Shown here one piece after another: positions 9,609 to 19,303 of a stretch of DNA of 64,000 nt (position 1 is its first letter; each line of letters opens with the position of its first letter). This DNA comes from Pseudomonas quercus (GTDB lineage Bacteria > Pseudomonadota > Gammaproteobacteria > Pseudomonadales > Pseudomonadaceae): positions 310,001 to 374,000 of the forward strand of contig NZ_JAAVJI010000004.1 in the NCBI RefSeq assembly GCF_012033695.1, given 5' to 3'. The position numbers and the translations under genes were made by a program. The notes below the pieces were generated by a model. The model was not told where the DNA came from. It did no database searches and worked only from the letters and a program-made list of their open reading frames with translations.

Positions 9609-10196
9609 ATGCGCAGAAATATCTATGACCGCCTGTGGCAACAGCGCCTCCGTGATGAACAACGGTCGGAAGAGGAGCGGTTGCTGAAGGAGGCGCAAGA
9701 GGCGCCTCCGCCCCCGCCCGAGCGTTATCACACCAACGAGCTTAGTTTTGTTAGACCACAAGGTTTCAAGGACAAGACGTTCCACGTGTTTACGTTGACG
9801 GACATTGGGCCGAGTCCTTTGTCTGTTGTGATAGGGCGTACGCCCATCGAAGCTGACCAGAGCCTGGAAGCCATGGCTCAGCAACTTCTGGAAGACCTCA
9901 AAAAGGGGCTTTCACACCTGGAGTGGATAGAGCCTTTATGCCCCGCTCAGGTGGCGGGCGTGGAAGCACGTCGCGTCGAGTTTAAATGGCGGCAGCAAGG
10001 GCAACCGGTCCACCAGCTTCAACTGCTGTTTCTACATGAAGACGAGCATCAACAGCCAATTCTTCTACAGGTAACCGGCACCAGCAATGCCACCAGCGGT
10101 ATGACCGAGCAAGAAAGAACGGCGTTTTATTCGCTGGTCGACACGCTGGAATTACGCGAGCGCCCCGCTGAGGATAAGCCGGTGATACTGGCATGA
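9609..10196 (+). CDS. Eag-type chaperone (DUF1795/DcrB-like) for the PAAR effector
   Basis: 195 residues. Eag chaperones bind and shield the transmembrane segments of prePAAR effectors in the cytoplasm and help load them onto VgrG. After a charged, proline-rich lead (QEAPPPPPERYHTNELSF) the protein shows the DUF1795 pattern: a short strand-rich domain with FTLTDIGPSPLSVVIGR, a helix with EAMAQQLLEDLKKGL and a second sheet with QLLFLHEDEHQQPILLQVTG. It lies between vgrG and the PAAR effector and overlaps the latter by four bases, exactly where Eag genes occur. The long N-terminal lead is unusual. Confidence 0.85.
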   Translation: MRRNIYDRLWQQRLRDEQRSEEERLLKEAQEAPPPPPERYHTNELSFVRPQGFKDKTFHVFTLTDIGPSPLSVVIGRTPIEADQSLEAMAQQLLEDLKKGLSHLEWIEPLCPAQVAGVEARRVEFKWRQQGQPVHQLQLLFLHEDEHQQPILLQVTGTSNATSGMTEQERTAFYSLVDTLELRERPAEDKPVILA

Positions 10197-11431
10197 GTCA
10201 GGCGGCACGGCTCGGTGACCCCATTGAGCACACCGGGTCACTTACTGGCCTGCTTGCCGGGTTGGCCATCGGCGCCATAGGCGCTGCCCTGATTGTGGGA
10301 ACCGGCGGCTTGGCCGCTGTAGCAATCGTTGGTGCGTCGGCCACTGCTGGGGCGGGTATTGGCCAATTGATCGGTAGCCTGTCTGTATGTGATCACAGCA
10401 CCGGGCAGATCCAAAGCGGCTCCGCCAATGTGTTTATCAATGGTAAGCCTGCCGCCAGGGCGCACTTGGATACTGCCCTGTGCGATGAACATGGCCCCGC
10501 CCCTCAAGTGCTCGCCCAAGGCAGCGATACGGTTTACATAAACGGGGTGCCCGCCGCCCGCGTTGGCGACCGCACCGTCTGCGACGCCAAGATAAGCTCG
10601 GGTTCAGGGAACGTTGTTATCGGAGGCGGAACGCAAACCACCGACAGCATCCGGCCAGAAGTGCCGGAATGGCTTGAAAGAAGTTTGCTTGTTGTAGGCT
10701 TAGGCAGCGCTTTGGTGCTGGCAAGCCCCATCGTAGTGGCTGCAGGGCTAGTGGGGGGGATTGCTGGCGGGGCGGCGGGCCATTGGGCGGGTGGCAAGTT
10801 GTTTGGGGCTGGCTCCGATGGCCAAAAGCTCATGACCTTCGGTGCCGGGTTGCTAGGTGGGGGGCTGGGTGCGAAAGGTGGGAAATGGTTTGATGCGCGG
10901 TATGAGATCAAGACTCAAGGGTTGGGGTCGAATTTTGGGAATGTTAAAATTCAACGACGCGAGATATCGCTTGATTCTACCGAGAAAGTAACTACTCACA
11001 AATTACCACATACTCCTTTGGGAAGATATCAACGGAAAGCATTGAAAAGGAAATTAGATAGCAGGACAATTACTAAGGAAGAATACGCACGATTGGATTG
11101 GGATCGTCGATTCTCTAACAAAAAAACTAAAGGTATTGCAAGGTTCTGGGCTCAAGAGCGACTGAGTTTGAAAGCAGGTAATGAGGGTACGCGTAATTGG
11201 TCTCAAGAGCAAAAAGCTGCGATTCTTGATTATAAAAAGCCAACTTTCAATGGCGAGCCTATTCAGGGTCATCACCGATACAATGCATCAGCTCACCCAC
11301 ATCTTGCCAGCGACCCTAAAAACATTTACCCTGCTACTCGTACTGAGCATTTAAAGAGATGGCATGGCGGAAGCTGGAGAAACGATTCATTTGGTGAGCC
11401 CGTAAATCCAAGTTTCCTTGAGGAGTTCTAA
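10193..11431 (+). CDS. prePAAR/PAAR T6SS effector with transmembrane regions and a GHH-type HNH nuclease tip
   Basis: 412 residues. The N-terminus AARLGDPIEH fits the prePAAR motif AARxxDxxxH, followed by a glycine/alanine-rich membrane region (about residues 18-66), a PAAR domain (about 68-150, with INGKPAARAHLD and INGVPAARVGDR), a second membrane region (about 163-230) and a C-terminal toxin. The toxin has IQGHHRYNASAHPH followed by NIYPATRTEHLKRWHGG, a GHH-type HNH/endonuclease VII signature, so the predicted activity is DNA cleavage in rival bacteria. Base composition drops sharply to AT-rich around 10920, where the toxin begins, a usual sign of an exchanged tip. The gene overlaps its chaperone and its immunity gene. 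Confidence 0.9.
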   Translation: MSQAARLGDPIEHTGSLTGLLAGLAIGAIGAALIVGTGGLAAVAIVGASATAGAGIGQLIGSLSVCDHSTGQIQSGSANVFINGKPAARAHLDTALCDEHGPAPQVLAQGSDTVYINGVPAARVGDRTVCDAKISSGSGNVVIGGGTQTTDSIRPEVPEWLERSLLVVGLGSALVLASPIVVAAGLVGGIAGGAAGHWAGGKLFGAGSDGQKLMTFGAGLLGGGLGAKGGKWFDARYEIKTQGLGSNFGNVKIQRREISLDSTEKVTTHKLPHTPLGRYQRKALKRKLDSRTITKEEYARLDWDRRFSNKKTKGIARFWAQERLSLKAGNEGTRNWSQEQKAAILDYKKPTFNGEPIQGHHRYNASAHPHLASDPKNIYPATRTEHLKRWHGGSWRNDSFGEPVNPSFLEEF

Positions 11432-11787
11432 TGTCTGTTATCGTGATAGTACTTGATGAAGTGCCAAGTGCAAAAAATCTATTGAGTTTCCAGCGGCTGT
11501 TCAATGTTTCGCTACAGTCTATTAAAAGCGCTTGTAGCGCCGCACATCCATTGCTGGAGATTGAAATATTTGACGGAGATTATCAAGCTCATGCGGATTT
11601 AATAAGGTCAGTGTTGAAAGTAGTTAAAGACGAAAACCTAAAAGCTGATTTTTATGAACTCCCATTTGGCTTGAATTATTCTCAAGATGCAGATATTCAA
11701 AAATTTAAAATTAATTTGCGTAATGTAGAACAAATACTTGAGGCAACTGATGAAGAATTTGAAAGGCAGCAGGATTCTGAGTTTTAG
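11431..11787 (+). CDS. cognate immunity protein of the PAAR-HNH effector
   Basis: 118 residues, AT-rich like the toxin tip before it, and its ATG overlaps the effector stop (TAATG), so the pair is co-translated. I do not recognise the family. The protein is a small acidic alpha/beta protein (start MSVIVIVLDEVPSAKN, end EATDEEFERQQDSEF), as expected for a cytoplasmic protein that binds a basic nuclease. Function is inferred from position only. Confidence 0.75.
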   Translation: MSVIVIVLDEVPSAKNLLSFQRLFNVSLQSIKSACSAAHPLLEIEIFDGDYQAHADLIRSVLKVVKDENLKADFYELPFGLNYSQDADIQKFKINLRNVEQILEATDEEFERQQDSEF

Positions 11788-11866
11788 CTTAGGTTAATTT
11801 AAATTTTTTTATATCATTAAAAGCTGCGTACGACAGTACTCCACCTTCAAGCGCAAATACCTGTGG

Positions 11867-14164
11867 TTGAACACCCTGGCCCAGGTAGAACGCTTCCAGG
11901 ACTGCTCGGGCAAGAACACCTATTACAGCTACGACGACCGCCACCACCTGATCGCCGTCACCGACGCCCTGGGCCAGACCACCACCCTTGAGCGCAAGCC
12001 CGAGGGCGAGGTATTGAGCCTGCAGCACCCGGATGGCACTCAAGAGCATTTCACTTATAACGCCCTAGGCCAGGTGTTGACCCACACCGACGGCAAGGGC
12101 CAGACCACACGCCTGCAACGCAACAGCCGCGGCCTGCCCACCCGCCGTCAGGACGCCAGCGGCCACACTGTCAGCTACGCCTACGACAAGGTGCAGCGGC
12201 TGATAGGCCTGAGCAACGAGAACAACGCCACCTACCGCTTTGCCTACGACAAGGCCGACCGCCTGATCGAGGAACAGCGCATCGACCAGCTCACCCGGCG
12301 CTTTGCCTACAACGCCGGTGGGCACCTGACCCAGGTGGAAGAGATCGGCTGTGGGGAGCGGGGTGAACGACCGGAAAGGGTAACCACCTTCGAGCGCGAC
12401 ACCATTGGCCGACTGATGGCCAAGGTCAACGAGGACGGTCGCCAGGCATATGACTACGACAAGGGTGACCGGCTGCTGTCCATCGAGCGCCATGTCACCT
12501 TTACCGGCAAGAAACGTGGCATCACCCCGGAGAAGCTGACGTTTGCCTATGACGTACTCGGCCGACTCATAAAGGAAACCACCCCACAGGGTGAACTGAG
12601 CTACGAATACGACCCTCTCGACAACCTCACCACGCTCACCTTGCCGACTGGCCAGCACCTGAACCACCTGTACTACGGCAGTGGCCACCTGCACCAGCTC
12701 AACCTCGACGGCCAGGTCATCAGCGACCTGGAGCGCGACGACCTGCACCGGGAAATCCATCGTACACAGGGTCGGCTCACCAGCTGCTTTGGCTACGACG
12801 CAAGAGGCCGCAAGGCCTGGCAGTACGCCACAACCCTGCCCAGTGAAAAGCTGTCCAAGATCCACACGCCAGCGGTGCAGCCTTTTCTTTACGTGGAGCA
12901 CGCCTACAACCCCATCCACCGCCGTTACCACTACGACCCGGCCGGTGAACTCAGCCGCACCGTGGACAAACTGCGCGGCGAGATCAGCTACACCTACGAA
13001 CCCAACGGCCGGCTGCACAGCAGCGGAACTGGCCAATTAATCGACAGCGAAGAATTCCGCTACGACCCCGCCGCCAACCGCCTGAACTTCAACACCCGCC
13101 AGTTCGATCACGTACGCGACAACCGCATTAGCACCTGGCGCGACCAGACGTATACCTACGACCCCTGGGGCAACCTGATCGAGAAAACCAGCGGCCACAG
13201 CCGGTTGCAGACGCTCGCTTACGACTGTGAGAACCGGCTCGTTGAAGTAAAGACCTATGTGCAAGGCAAACTGGAAAGTACCGGCACCTACCGCTACGAC
13301 AGCCTCGGCCGCCGGGTGGCCAAAAGTGTCGAAAAGGACGGCACCACCGAACACAAACACTTCCTCTGGCAAGGCTTGAGGCTGCTGCGGGAGGAGGGGC
13401 CAGGGCACAGCAGGCTGTACCTGTACGAGCCAGACAGCTATGCACCCTTGGCCCGTATCGATGCCACTGAAGACGGCGCGCAGAACGTCTATTACTTCCA
13501 CACCGACCAGATCGGTACCCCGCTGGAAATGACCAACGCCGAAGGGCAGATCGTGTGGCAGGCCAAGTACCGAGCCTGGGGTGCTATCGATGCCATGGTC
13601 GTGAACGAGGTGGAGCAGAACCTGCGCTTCCAGGGCCAGTACTTCGACGACGAGACAGGGCTGCACTACAATACGTTCCGGTACTACGACCCAGAGGTGG
13701 GGCGGTTTACCACCCAGGACCCAATTGGGTTGTTGGGTGGGGAGAATTTGTACCAGTATGCGCCGAGTCCGGTGGGGTGGGTGGATCCGCTAGGGCTGGC
13801 ATGTGGTAAGTGGGATGTCAACTCGCATCAAAAAAATAAAAGTGCAGTAAAAGGAAAAAACTTGGGATTGGATTCTCACCATGTAGGTCAAAAAAACTTG
13901 ATGAAGGATTTGGTCGAAGGATATGATCCAGCCACTGCTCCAGCAATGCTAGTTCCCCGTACAGGGCATACTATTTCCAAAGAGGGGGTTGGAATACTTT
14001 CTAGAGCTAAAGTGAATAAAAAAACTGGCTTGCCATTCGCAAGTGGGCGCGATCTTCTGGCTCGCGATATAAAAGAACTGAGAAGGGTCTATCCAGATGT
14101 TCCAAACTCTAAATTACAAGAATTAATAGCACTGAACAAAACTATGTATCCCGAAATGAGGTAA
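11867..14164 (+). CDS. N-terminally truncated Rhs core with SHH-type nuclease tail
   Basis: This is the 3' part of an rhs gene. Homology starts at about 11822 without a start codon or the Rhs N-terminal domains; the open frame then uses a TTG. It has many YD repeats (such as RFAYDKADRLIEE), ends in the hallmark [13 protein letters not shown] and VGWVDPLGL, and then switches to a 120-residue AT-rich toxin tail. The tail contains LDSHHVGQKNLMKDL and VPRTGHT, matching the Tox-SHH group of HNH/endonuclease VII nucleases. The frame is intact, but with no promoter or secretion domain this is probably a silent displaced tip that could be recombined into a complete rhs. Confidence 0.85.
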   Translation: MNTLAQVERFQDCSGKNTYYSYDDRHHLIAVTDALGQTTTLERKPEGEVLSLQHPDGTQEHFTYNALGQVLTHTDGKGQTTRLQRNSRGLPTRRQDASGHTVSYAYDKVQRLIGLSNENNATYRFAYDKADRLIEEQRIDQLTRRFAYNAGGHLTQVEEIGCGERGERPERVTTFERDTIGRLMAKVNEDGRQAYDYDKGDRLLSIERHVTFTGKKRGITPEKLTFAYDVLGRLIKETTPQGELSYEYDPLDNLTTLTLPTGQHLNHLYYGSGHLHQLNLDGQVISDLERDDLHREIHRTQGRLTSCFGYDARGRKAWQYATTLPSEKLSKIHTPAVQPFLYVEHAYNPIHRRYHYDPAGELSRTVDKLRGEISYTYEPNGRLHSSGTGQLIDSEEFRYDPAANRLNFNTRQFDHVRDNRISTWRDQTYTYDPWGNLIEKTSGHSRLQTLAYDCENRLVEVKTYVQGKLESTGTYRYDSLGRRVAKSVEKDGTTEHKHFLWQGLRLLREEGPGHSRLYLYEPDSYAPLARIDATEDGAQNVYYFHTDQIGTPLEMTNAEGQIVWQAKYRAWGAIDAMVVNEVEQNLRFQGQYFDDETGLHYNTFRYYDPEVGRFTTQDPIGLLGGENLYQYAPSPVGWVDPLGLACGKWDVNSHQKNKSAVKGKNLGLDSHHVGQKNLMKDLVEGYDPATAPAMLVPRTGHTISKEGVGILSRAKVNKKTGLPFASGRDLLARDIKELRRVYPDVPNSKLQELIALNKTMYPEMR

Positions 14165-14171
14165 GATATCC

Positions 14172-14531
14172 ATGGGCGTCGATCAGAAATTTATTGAAGC
14201 TATATATGAAGAGCTTCTGGAAAAAAATTTCAATCAATATTCTGATTCTTTGAGTAAGCCAGTAAATTCGGATAAAGACCCTTATGGAAAAGCGAGGGCA
14301 GCACTTGCTAAGCTTTCAGATAAAGATAAGTACGAAGTAATAAATTTCTTAAAATTAGTTATTGCAGATACTGGGTCAGTGATTTTTGGCACAATAGATG
14401 GTGTGCATTTCCCAGATAATATAGATGGAGATTTTTCCCTCACCTATAATGGAGATAGCATTCAAGGAGATTTGATGGATATCTTTATTGAAAAGGCCCA
14501 AGAGCAAGGAGTGTATGGGGATTTTTCTTAA
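14172..14531 (+). CDS. probable immunity protein for the SHH toxin
   Basis: 119 residues, seven bases after the toxin stop. AT-rich and acidic. The body (start MGVDQKFIEAIYEELLEK, middle KDPYGKARAALAKLSDKDKYEV) is helical and ends in a segment with DGDFSLTYNGDSIQGD. I do not recognise a named immunity family. The assignment rests on its position directly behind the nuclease tail. Confidence 0.65.
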   Translation: MGVDQKFIEAIYEELLEKNFNQYSDSLSKPVNSDKDPYGKARAALAKLSDKDKYEVINFLKLVIADTGSVIFGTIDGVHFPDNIDGDFSLTYNGDSIQGDLMDIFIEKAQEQGVYGDFS

Positions 14532-15268
14532 AGACGGATCTGGGTAAGGATTTATCTAAGAAACAATTTATTAGGCCTCCAGTCTCATTTGCATCATGAA
14601 CAGGGTGTGCGGCAAGACCAGCATACATCTATGCAAACAACAGCCTTTCGCAGACTAGCATTAGGGCCATCTTGTCGAAGGTGAAGAATTCCCCTCCGAC
14701 CCGGCCACAGAAGTTTGCCTAAGGTTGTGAGGCTCGAGTGGTGTAGGTTAGGCATAGGTATAAATATAATTGGAGAGCGTTGGTAACTACCGACACGATA
14801 GCCTTGGCTATCGTATAACTAAAGCTGTAGTTACCGAACATACGTATTTTCTCTAGTAAGGTTAAGGCTACATTTGCTGTTACCTAAAATAGGTATGCCA
14901 CTCGAGATGGTCGATGCTAACCCAACTTATCTATCCGTCCAATTGCTGGACAGTATGCTCGAGGCTGACAGTGGAAATGGCCAATAGTAAGGAGCTATTT
15001 CAATATAGCTTAAAATAAGGTTTTCTAAGGGTCTTCAAATTTTCGAAAATACCTATAGACAGGTTGGTTTTATGCGCTAAAGGATGATGGCTACCACCTT
15101 ATCTTGTTAGAGATGCGTATGATACCAGAAAAATCTTACACAAGCCGGATTACGGAAGAAGATTTATAGATGGGAATGTTAGTAAGTTGATAGTTAAAAG
15201 TAAATAGCTTTGGAGTATAATTTATTAATAAAAGCGGAGCTTTAGATTTTCTACAGCAGCATCAGCCA
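14532..15268. other. gene-free remnant region with a decayed Rhs scrap
   Basis: About 740 bases without a credible gene. Around 14675-14716 a short stretch (GAAGAATTCC followed by a C/G-rich piece) matches the part of the Rhs core that encodes EEFRYDPAAN in the intact copies, so it is a leftover of another Rhs tip. The rest is AT-rich and unassigned apart from a nested inverted repeat described separately. Confidence 0.5.
14782..14835. repeat. nested double inverted repeat
   Basis: The outer arms GGTAACTAC and GTAGTTACC are perfect reverse complements at the two ends. Inside them, ACGATAGCC and GGCTATCGT form a second perfect 9-bp stem with a 2-base loop. It lies in otherwise gene-free DNA. 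It could fold as a cruciform or a structured RNA, or be the remains of a small mobile element; the sequence does not decide. Confidence 0.5.
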
Positions 15269-15655
15269 ATGCCTGATGACGAAAATATCACGCAGGATTT
15301 AATAGATAGATATGATAGCGTAAGGCGCTATTTTATTTCTAACCCCGATGAAAAAGCGATTATGCTTTTTTTGAGATCTTTCGGTAATGGAGACGGTTTG
15401 GGCGTTTATCAACTTGTAGAGGACTTCTTCTATAAATGCAAAAAAAGTGATGTGGTTGAGTCATTGAAAATTGTTCTAGAAGATGAGCACCTTTCTGATG
15501 GGGTTAGGTACTGGTGTACCCAGTCAGCTGCGGCATTTGCTGATGAGTCATTGCGGTTAGGAATTAGTATTTCAAAAAAATCTAACAATGAGGATATTAG
15601 AGACGCTGCGGACTTGGCTTTGAGCATTTTGGATGATGATAGCATGGACGGTTGA
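15269..15655 (+). CDS. small immunity-like protein of unknown family
   Basis: 128 residues, acidic and mostly helical (LIDRYDSVRRYFISNPDEKA, then LVEDFFYKCKKSDVVESL, and DAADLALSILDDDS near the end). The pattern of short paired helices hints at a HEAT-like fold, but I see no definite family motif. It stands alone with no toxin in front, only decayed DNA, so it looks like an orphan immunity gene. A 62-codon frame overlapping its stop codon is not considered a gene. Confidence 0.55.
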   Translation: MPDDENITQDLIDRYDSVRRYFISNPDEKAIMLFLRSFGNGDGLGVYQLVEDFFYKCKKSDVVESLKIVLEDEHLSDGVRYWCTQSAAAFADESLRLGISISKKSNNEDIRDAADLALSILDDDSMDG

Positions 15656-15836
15656 TACTATTTGGAGCTCTCTGGCTACTTTTATGTATCAGCGAGGCTG
15701 TATTAAAAGCGAGTTGGCCGATTGGTATTTTTATTTACAGCCATCTGTGGGCTTATACGCTCCTGTTCTGGAAAATTTCCCGGAACAGTAACGGGTCTAA
15801 ATCCGAAGGTGTGGCGAAGATAGCACCGAGATCAGA

Positions 15837-16418
15837 ATGAACAAAACAACAGAGACCCTTATTAAAAAAGCCCTTGAGCAGTTGAAAAATTCGCCGACTG
15901 GAGAAATCTCTCTAAAATCAAGGCGGCTATTATGGGAAAGCATTTCGCAAGACTCTAATGTCGATGAGAAAAAATTAAAACTCACGAAATTAGACTCTCT
16001 TTGCGTGATTTATGGTGCACCCATATGGTTAAAGAAATTCAATAGCGAGAATGAGCTCAAAGAAATTTTGGATGTAGCTAACAAGGTTGTAACAGGCGTA
16101 ATTACTCAAGACGACGGGCTTGCTATAAGACATGAGTTTTACGTCGATGTTGTTGAAAACCAATCGTATGAGCCGCATGAATACCCCGCCATGTTCATTG
16201 GGCATGCCGCTGCAAATACCATCGTGACGGCAACGGATAATTTATTTTTCGACCCAACAGATGATACAGACGACTATGACCTAGATCTTGAGGCATTTGA
16301 GCCTAGTTATTTAGTAGCCTCTGCATTCGCGGGTGGTTTGGATAGAAACGGAGATCCCGAACAGCGCCGTAGTTTTTGGGAATGGTATCTGTCTACAGCC
16401 TTATATCAAGTTGCCTAG
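15837..16418 (+). CDS. Imm5-like immunity protein
   Basis: 193 residues. The C-terminal half has the pattern I associate with Imm5: PAMFIGHAAANTIVTA, an acidic linker with DDTDDYDLD, then SAFAGG and RRSFWEWYLSTAL at the end. Imm5 proteins accompany polymorphic toxins; no toxin stands before this copy, so it is an orphan here. A weak promoter and start are plausible from the AT-rich leader, but no strong ribosome site is visible. Family assignment is from memory of motifs and is moderately sure. Confidence 0.6.
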   Translation: MNKTTETLIKKALEQLKNSPTGEISLKSRRLLWESISQDSNVDEKKLKLTKLDSLCVIYGAPIWLKKFNSENELKEILDVANKVVTGVITQDDGLAIRHEFYVDVVENQSYEPHEYPAMFIGHAAANTIVTATDNLFFDPTDDTDDYDLDLEAFEPSYLVASAFAGGLDRNGDPEQRRSFWEWYLSTALYQVA

Positions 16419-16461
16419 GATGCATACTTTTGCATAGCGGTACAGACCCTAGCCAAATGTT

Positions 16462-16558
16462 GCGTTTTTTTGAAGAGTGCCGGGCGAAATAGGAAAGCTC
16501 ACTCCTCCCAAATATTGAAAGGATTTGGGGTGGATGAAACATTATCTGATTTTTAGCG
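16462..16558 (+). pseudogene. fragments of a SUKH-type immunity gene
   Basis: Two short stretches match the intact gene at 33786-34229 at base level: TGAAGAGTGCC near the left end (intact copy encodes FSEECQKELG) and GATTTGGGGTGGATGAA near the right end (intact copy encodes DLEWMKDYL). The reading frame between them is lost, with deletions. It is therefore a decayed copy of that immunity family, sitting just before the next Rhs fragment. Confidence 0.55.
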
Positions 16559-16562
16559 CCAG

Positions 16563-18777
16563 CGATCCCTGACGCTCTGGACCAGACCACCACCCTCGAG
16601 CGCAAGCCCGAGGGCGAGGTGCTTAGCCTGCAGCACCCGGACGGTACTCAAGAGAGCTTCACCTACAACGCCATGGGCCAGGTACTGACCCACACCGACG
16701 GCAAAGGCCAGACCACGCGCCTGCAACGCAACAGCCGCGGCCTGCCCACCCGCCGCCAGGACGCCAGCGGCCACACCGTCAGCTACGCCTACGACAAGGT
16801 CCAGCGCCTCATAGGCCTGAGCAACGAGAACAACGCCACCTACCGCTTTGCCTACGATGCAGCCGACCGCCTGATCGAAGAACAGCGCATCGACCAGCTC
16901 ACCCGGCGCTTTGCCTACAACGCCGGCGGGCACCTGACCCAGGTGGAAGAGATCGGCTTTGGGGAGCGGGGCGAACGGCCGGAAAGGGTAACCACCTTCG
17001 AGCGGGATACCATTGGCCGCTTGCTGGCCAAGGTCAACGAGGACGGACGCCAGACGTACGACTACGACAAAGGCGACCGGCTGCTCTCCATCGATCGCCA
17101 TGTCACCTTTACCGGCAAGAAACGCGGCATCGCCCCGGAGAAGCTGACCTTCGCTTACGACGTACTCGGCCGACTCATAAAGGAAACCACCCCACAGGGT
17201 GAATTGACCTACGAGTACGACCCGCTCGACAACCTGACGACCCTGGTACTCCCCACCGGCCAGCACCTGAACCACCTGTACTACGGCAGCGGCCACCTGC
17301 ACCAGTTGAACCTCGACGGTCAGGTCATCAGCGACCTGGAGCGCGACGACCTGCACCGGGAAATCCACCGCACCCAGGGCAAGCTCACCAGCTGTTTCGG
17401 CTACGACGCCAGGGGCCGCAAGGCCTGGCAGTACGCCACAACCCTGTCCAGCGAAAAGCTGTCCAAGATCCACACCCCGGCAGTGCAGCCTTTTCTTTAC
17501 GTGGAGCACGCCTACAACCTCATTCACCGGCGCTACCACTACGACTCGGCCGGCGAACTCAGCCGCACCGTGGACAAGTTACGCGGGGAGATCAGCTACA
17601 CCTACGAACCCAACGGCCGACTGCACAGCAGCGGCACTGGCCGGCTCGTGGACAGCGAAGAATTCCGCTATGACCCCGCCGCCAACCGCCTGAACTTCAA
17701 CACCCGTCAGTTCGACCACGTATGCGACAACCGCCTCGGCACCTGGCGCGACCAGACCTACACCTACGACCCTGGGGTAACCTGATCGAGAAAACCAGCG
17801 GTCACAGCCGGTTGCAGACGCTGGCCTACGACTGTGAGAACCGGCTGGTCGAGGTACAGACCTATGTGCAAGGCAAACTGGAAAGTACCGGCACCTACCG
17901 CTACGACAGCCTCGGCCGCCGGGTGGCCAAGAGTGTCGAAAAGGACGGCACCACCGAACACAAACACTTCCTCTGGCAAGGCCTGAGGCTGCTGCGGGAG
18001 GAGGGGCCAGGGCGCAGCAGGCTGTACCTGTACGAGCCGGACAGCTATGCACCGTTAGCCCGTGTCGACACGGCCGAAGGTGAGACCGAAAACCGGGTGT
18101 ACTACTTCCACACCGACCAGATCGGCACCCCGCTGGAAATGACCAACGCCGAAGGGCAGATCGTATGGCAGGCCAAGTACCGAGCCTGGGGCGCCATCGA
18201 TGCCATGGTCGTGAGCGAGGTGGAGCAGAACCTGCGCTTCCAGGGGCAGTACTTCGACGACGAGACTGGGCTGCACTACAATACGTTCCGGTACTACGAC
18301 CCGGAGGTGGGGCGGTTTGCCACCCAAGACCCGATTGGGTTGTTGGGTGGGGAGAACCTGTACCAGTATGCGCCGAGTCCGGTGGGGTGGGTGGATCCGC
18401 TGGGGTTGTCGACTTGTGGGCCTAACAAAAAAACAAGTTATGAGGCCGTGAGTAGAAGAGATGCTTTCAGGCAAGCGAAGCGGGATGCTGGTATACCTAA
18501 CAATCAAAGCCCCACGATTGAAAGAATTAATCTGGAAGATGGTTACGGTAATGCAGTAAAAAATTCAAAAGGTGCCGTAGTGGAAACTCGTAATTACTAT
18601 TTCACTAATAATAAAGGTGAAAAAATCATTATCCAAGAACATAGTATTGGTCACTCCAAAGCTGTGCCTTTGAGAGGTGCGGATCCCCATTTCAATGTGA
18701 GGCCAATTCGTAATCCTACTACAGGCAGTGTCAGCGGTACTCATGGGCACTATAACTTTAATTGGAAGCTTAAATGA
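16563..18777 (+). pseudogene. Rhs core fragment with EHHH-type nuclease tail, frameshifted
   Basis: A second displaced Rhs 3' end, over 90% identical to the one at 11.8-13.8 kb by eye. A single C is missing in the run at about 17770 (the other copy reads GACCCCTGGGGC, this one GACCCTGGGG), which breaks the frame between the halves 16619-17785 and 17722-18777. After VGWVDPLGL the tail has RRDAFRQAKRDAGIP and IIIQEHSIGHSKAVP and then HFNVRP, the E and three H pattern of Tox-HNH-EHHH nucleases. The tail itself is intact, so the toxin could still be repaired by recombination. Confidence 0.82.
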
Positions 18778-19178
18778 ATTTGCTTGATGTTGTGTCTCAT
18801 AGAGAATTTATAGTAAAGCTTTTTCCGCAAGGACTGACTGAGGTTTTAATGGTTGGCCAAGTGAGATTTGATCCCTTAGGCAATACTACTGTCGCTCTGC
18901 ACACTAGGCAGCAGCCTGCACTGGACGTGAAAAAATGGGGTAAGTGGGGTGAAGACTATAACACTATAGTCATAATACTTTCTAGTTCGAGAATAAAAGA
19001 ATTTTCAGTAAGCAATATTTCTGGCGCGTTGTATTCAAAAGTCGAGCTTTTTGAAGTGGAAGGTGGTTTTAGATTCTCGCAGCAATCAGATGATTGGAGT
19101 TTCTATATGGTCTTTGAAGATATTGGTTTTGATAGCTGTGAGGTTTATATCGATGGGGCTGATGATGTTTATAATTGA
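18774..19178 (+). CDS. immunity protein for the EHHH toxin, copy 1
   Basis: 134 residues; its ATG overlaps the toxin stop (AAATGA), a typical toxin-immunity junction. The protein (start MNLLDVVSHREFIVKLFPQ, end DIGFDSCEVYIDG) is a close paralogue of the gene 125 bases downstream. The W-rich core around QQSDDWSFYMVF and the final D-x-C motif recall Imm50-like proteins, but I am not sure of the family name. Confidence 0.7.
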   Translation: MNLLDVVSHREFIVKLFPQGLTEVLMVGQVRFDPLGNTTVALHTRQQPALDVKKWGKWGEDYNTIVIILSSSRIKEFSVSNISGALYSKVELFEVEGGFRFSQQSDDWSFYMVFEDIGFDSCEVYIDGADDVYN

Positions 19179-19214
19179 TTTAATTTTCTCAAAGAATTTA
19201 TAGAAGATAGTGAA

Positions 19215-19303
19215 AAATCCATGTCATGTCATGCCAAATGCTAAGGCCAACATGCAAATGTCGAGGGCATACATGGGCGGTATAACCTTAGCTGGGGAAA
19301 AAA
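19215..19303 (+). pseudogene. 3' end of a second EHHH toxin gene
   Basis: The bases ending in CATGGGCGGTATAACC and TAGCTGGG just before the next ATG match the final codons of the toxin at 18.7 kb (CATGGGCACTATAAC, TTAATTGG, coding for GHYNFNW). The rest of the toxin is gone. This shows that the second immunity gene once followed its own toxin. Confidence 0.5.

Noticed and set aside
12065..13666. Long minus-strand reading frames opposite the Rhs cores (and the same at 16.5-18.5 and 21.2-22.3 kb)
   Set aside because: They mirror GC-rich Rhs coding sequence, have no start signals or motifs, and recur only because the cores are repeated.
15652..15840. 62-codon hydrophobic reading frame between two immunity genes
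   Set aside because: No ribosome site and a weak start overlapping the preceding stop. It could be a relic, but there is not enough to call a gene.
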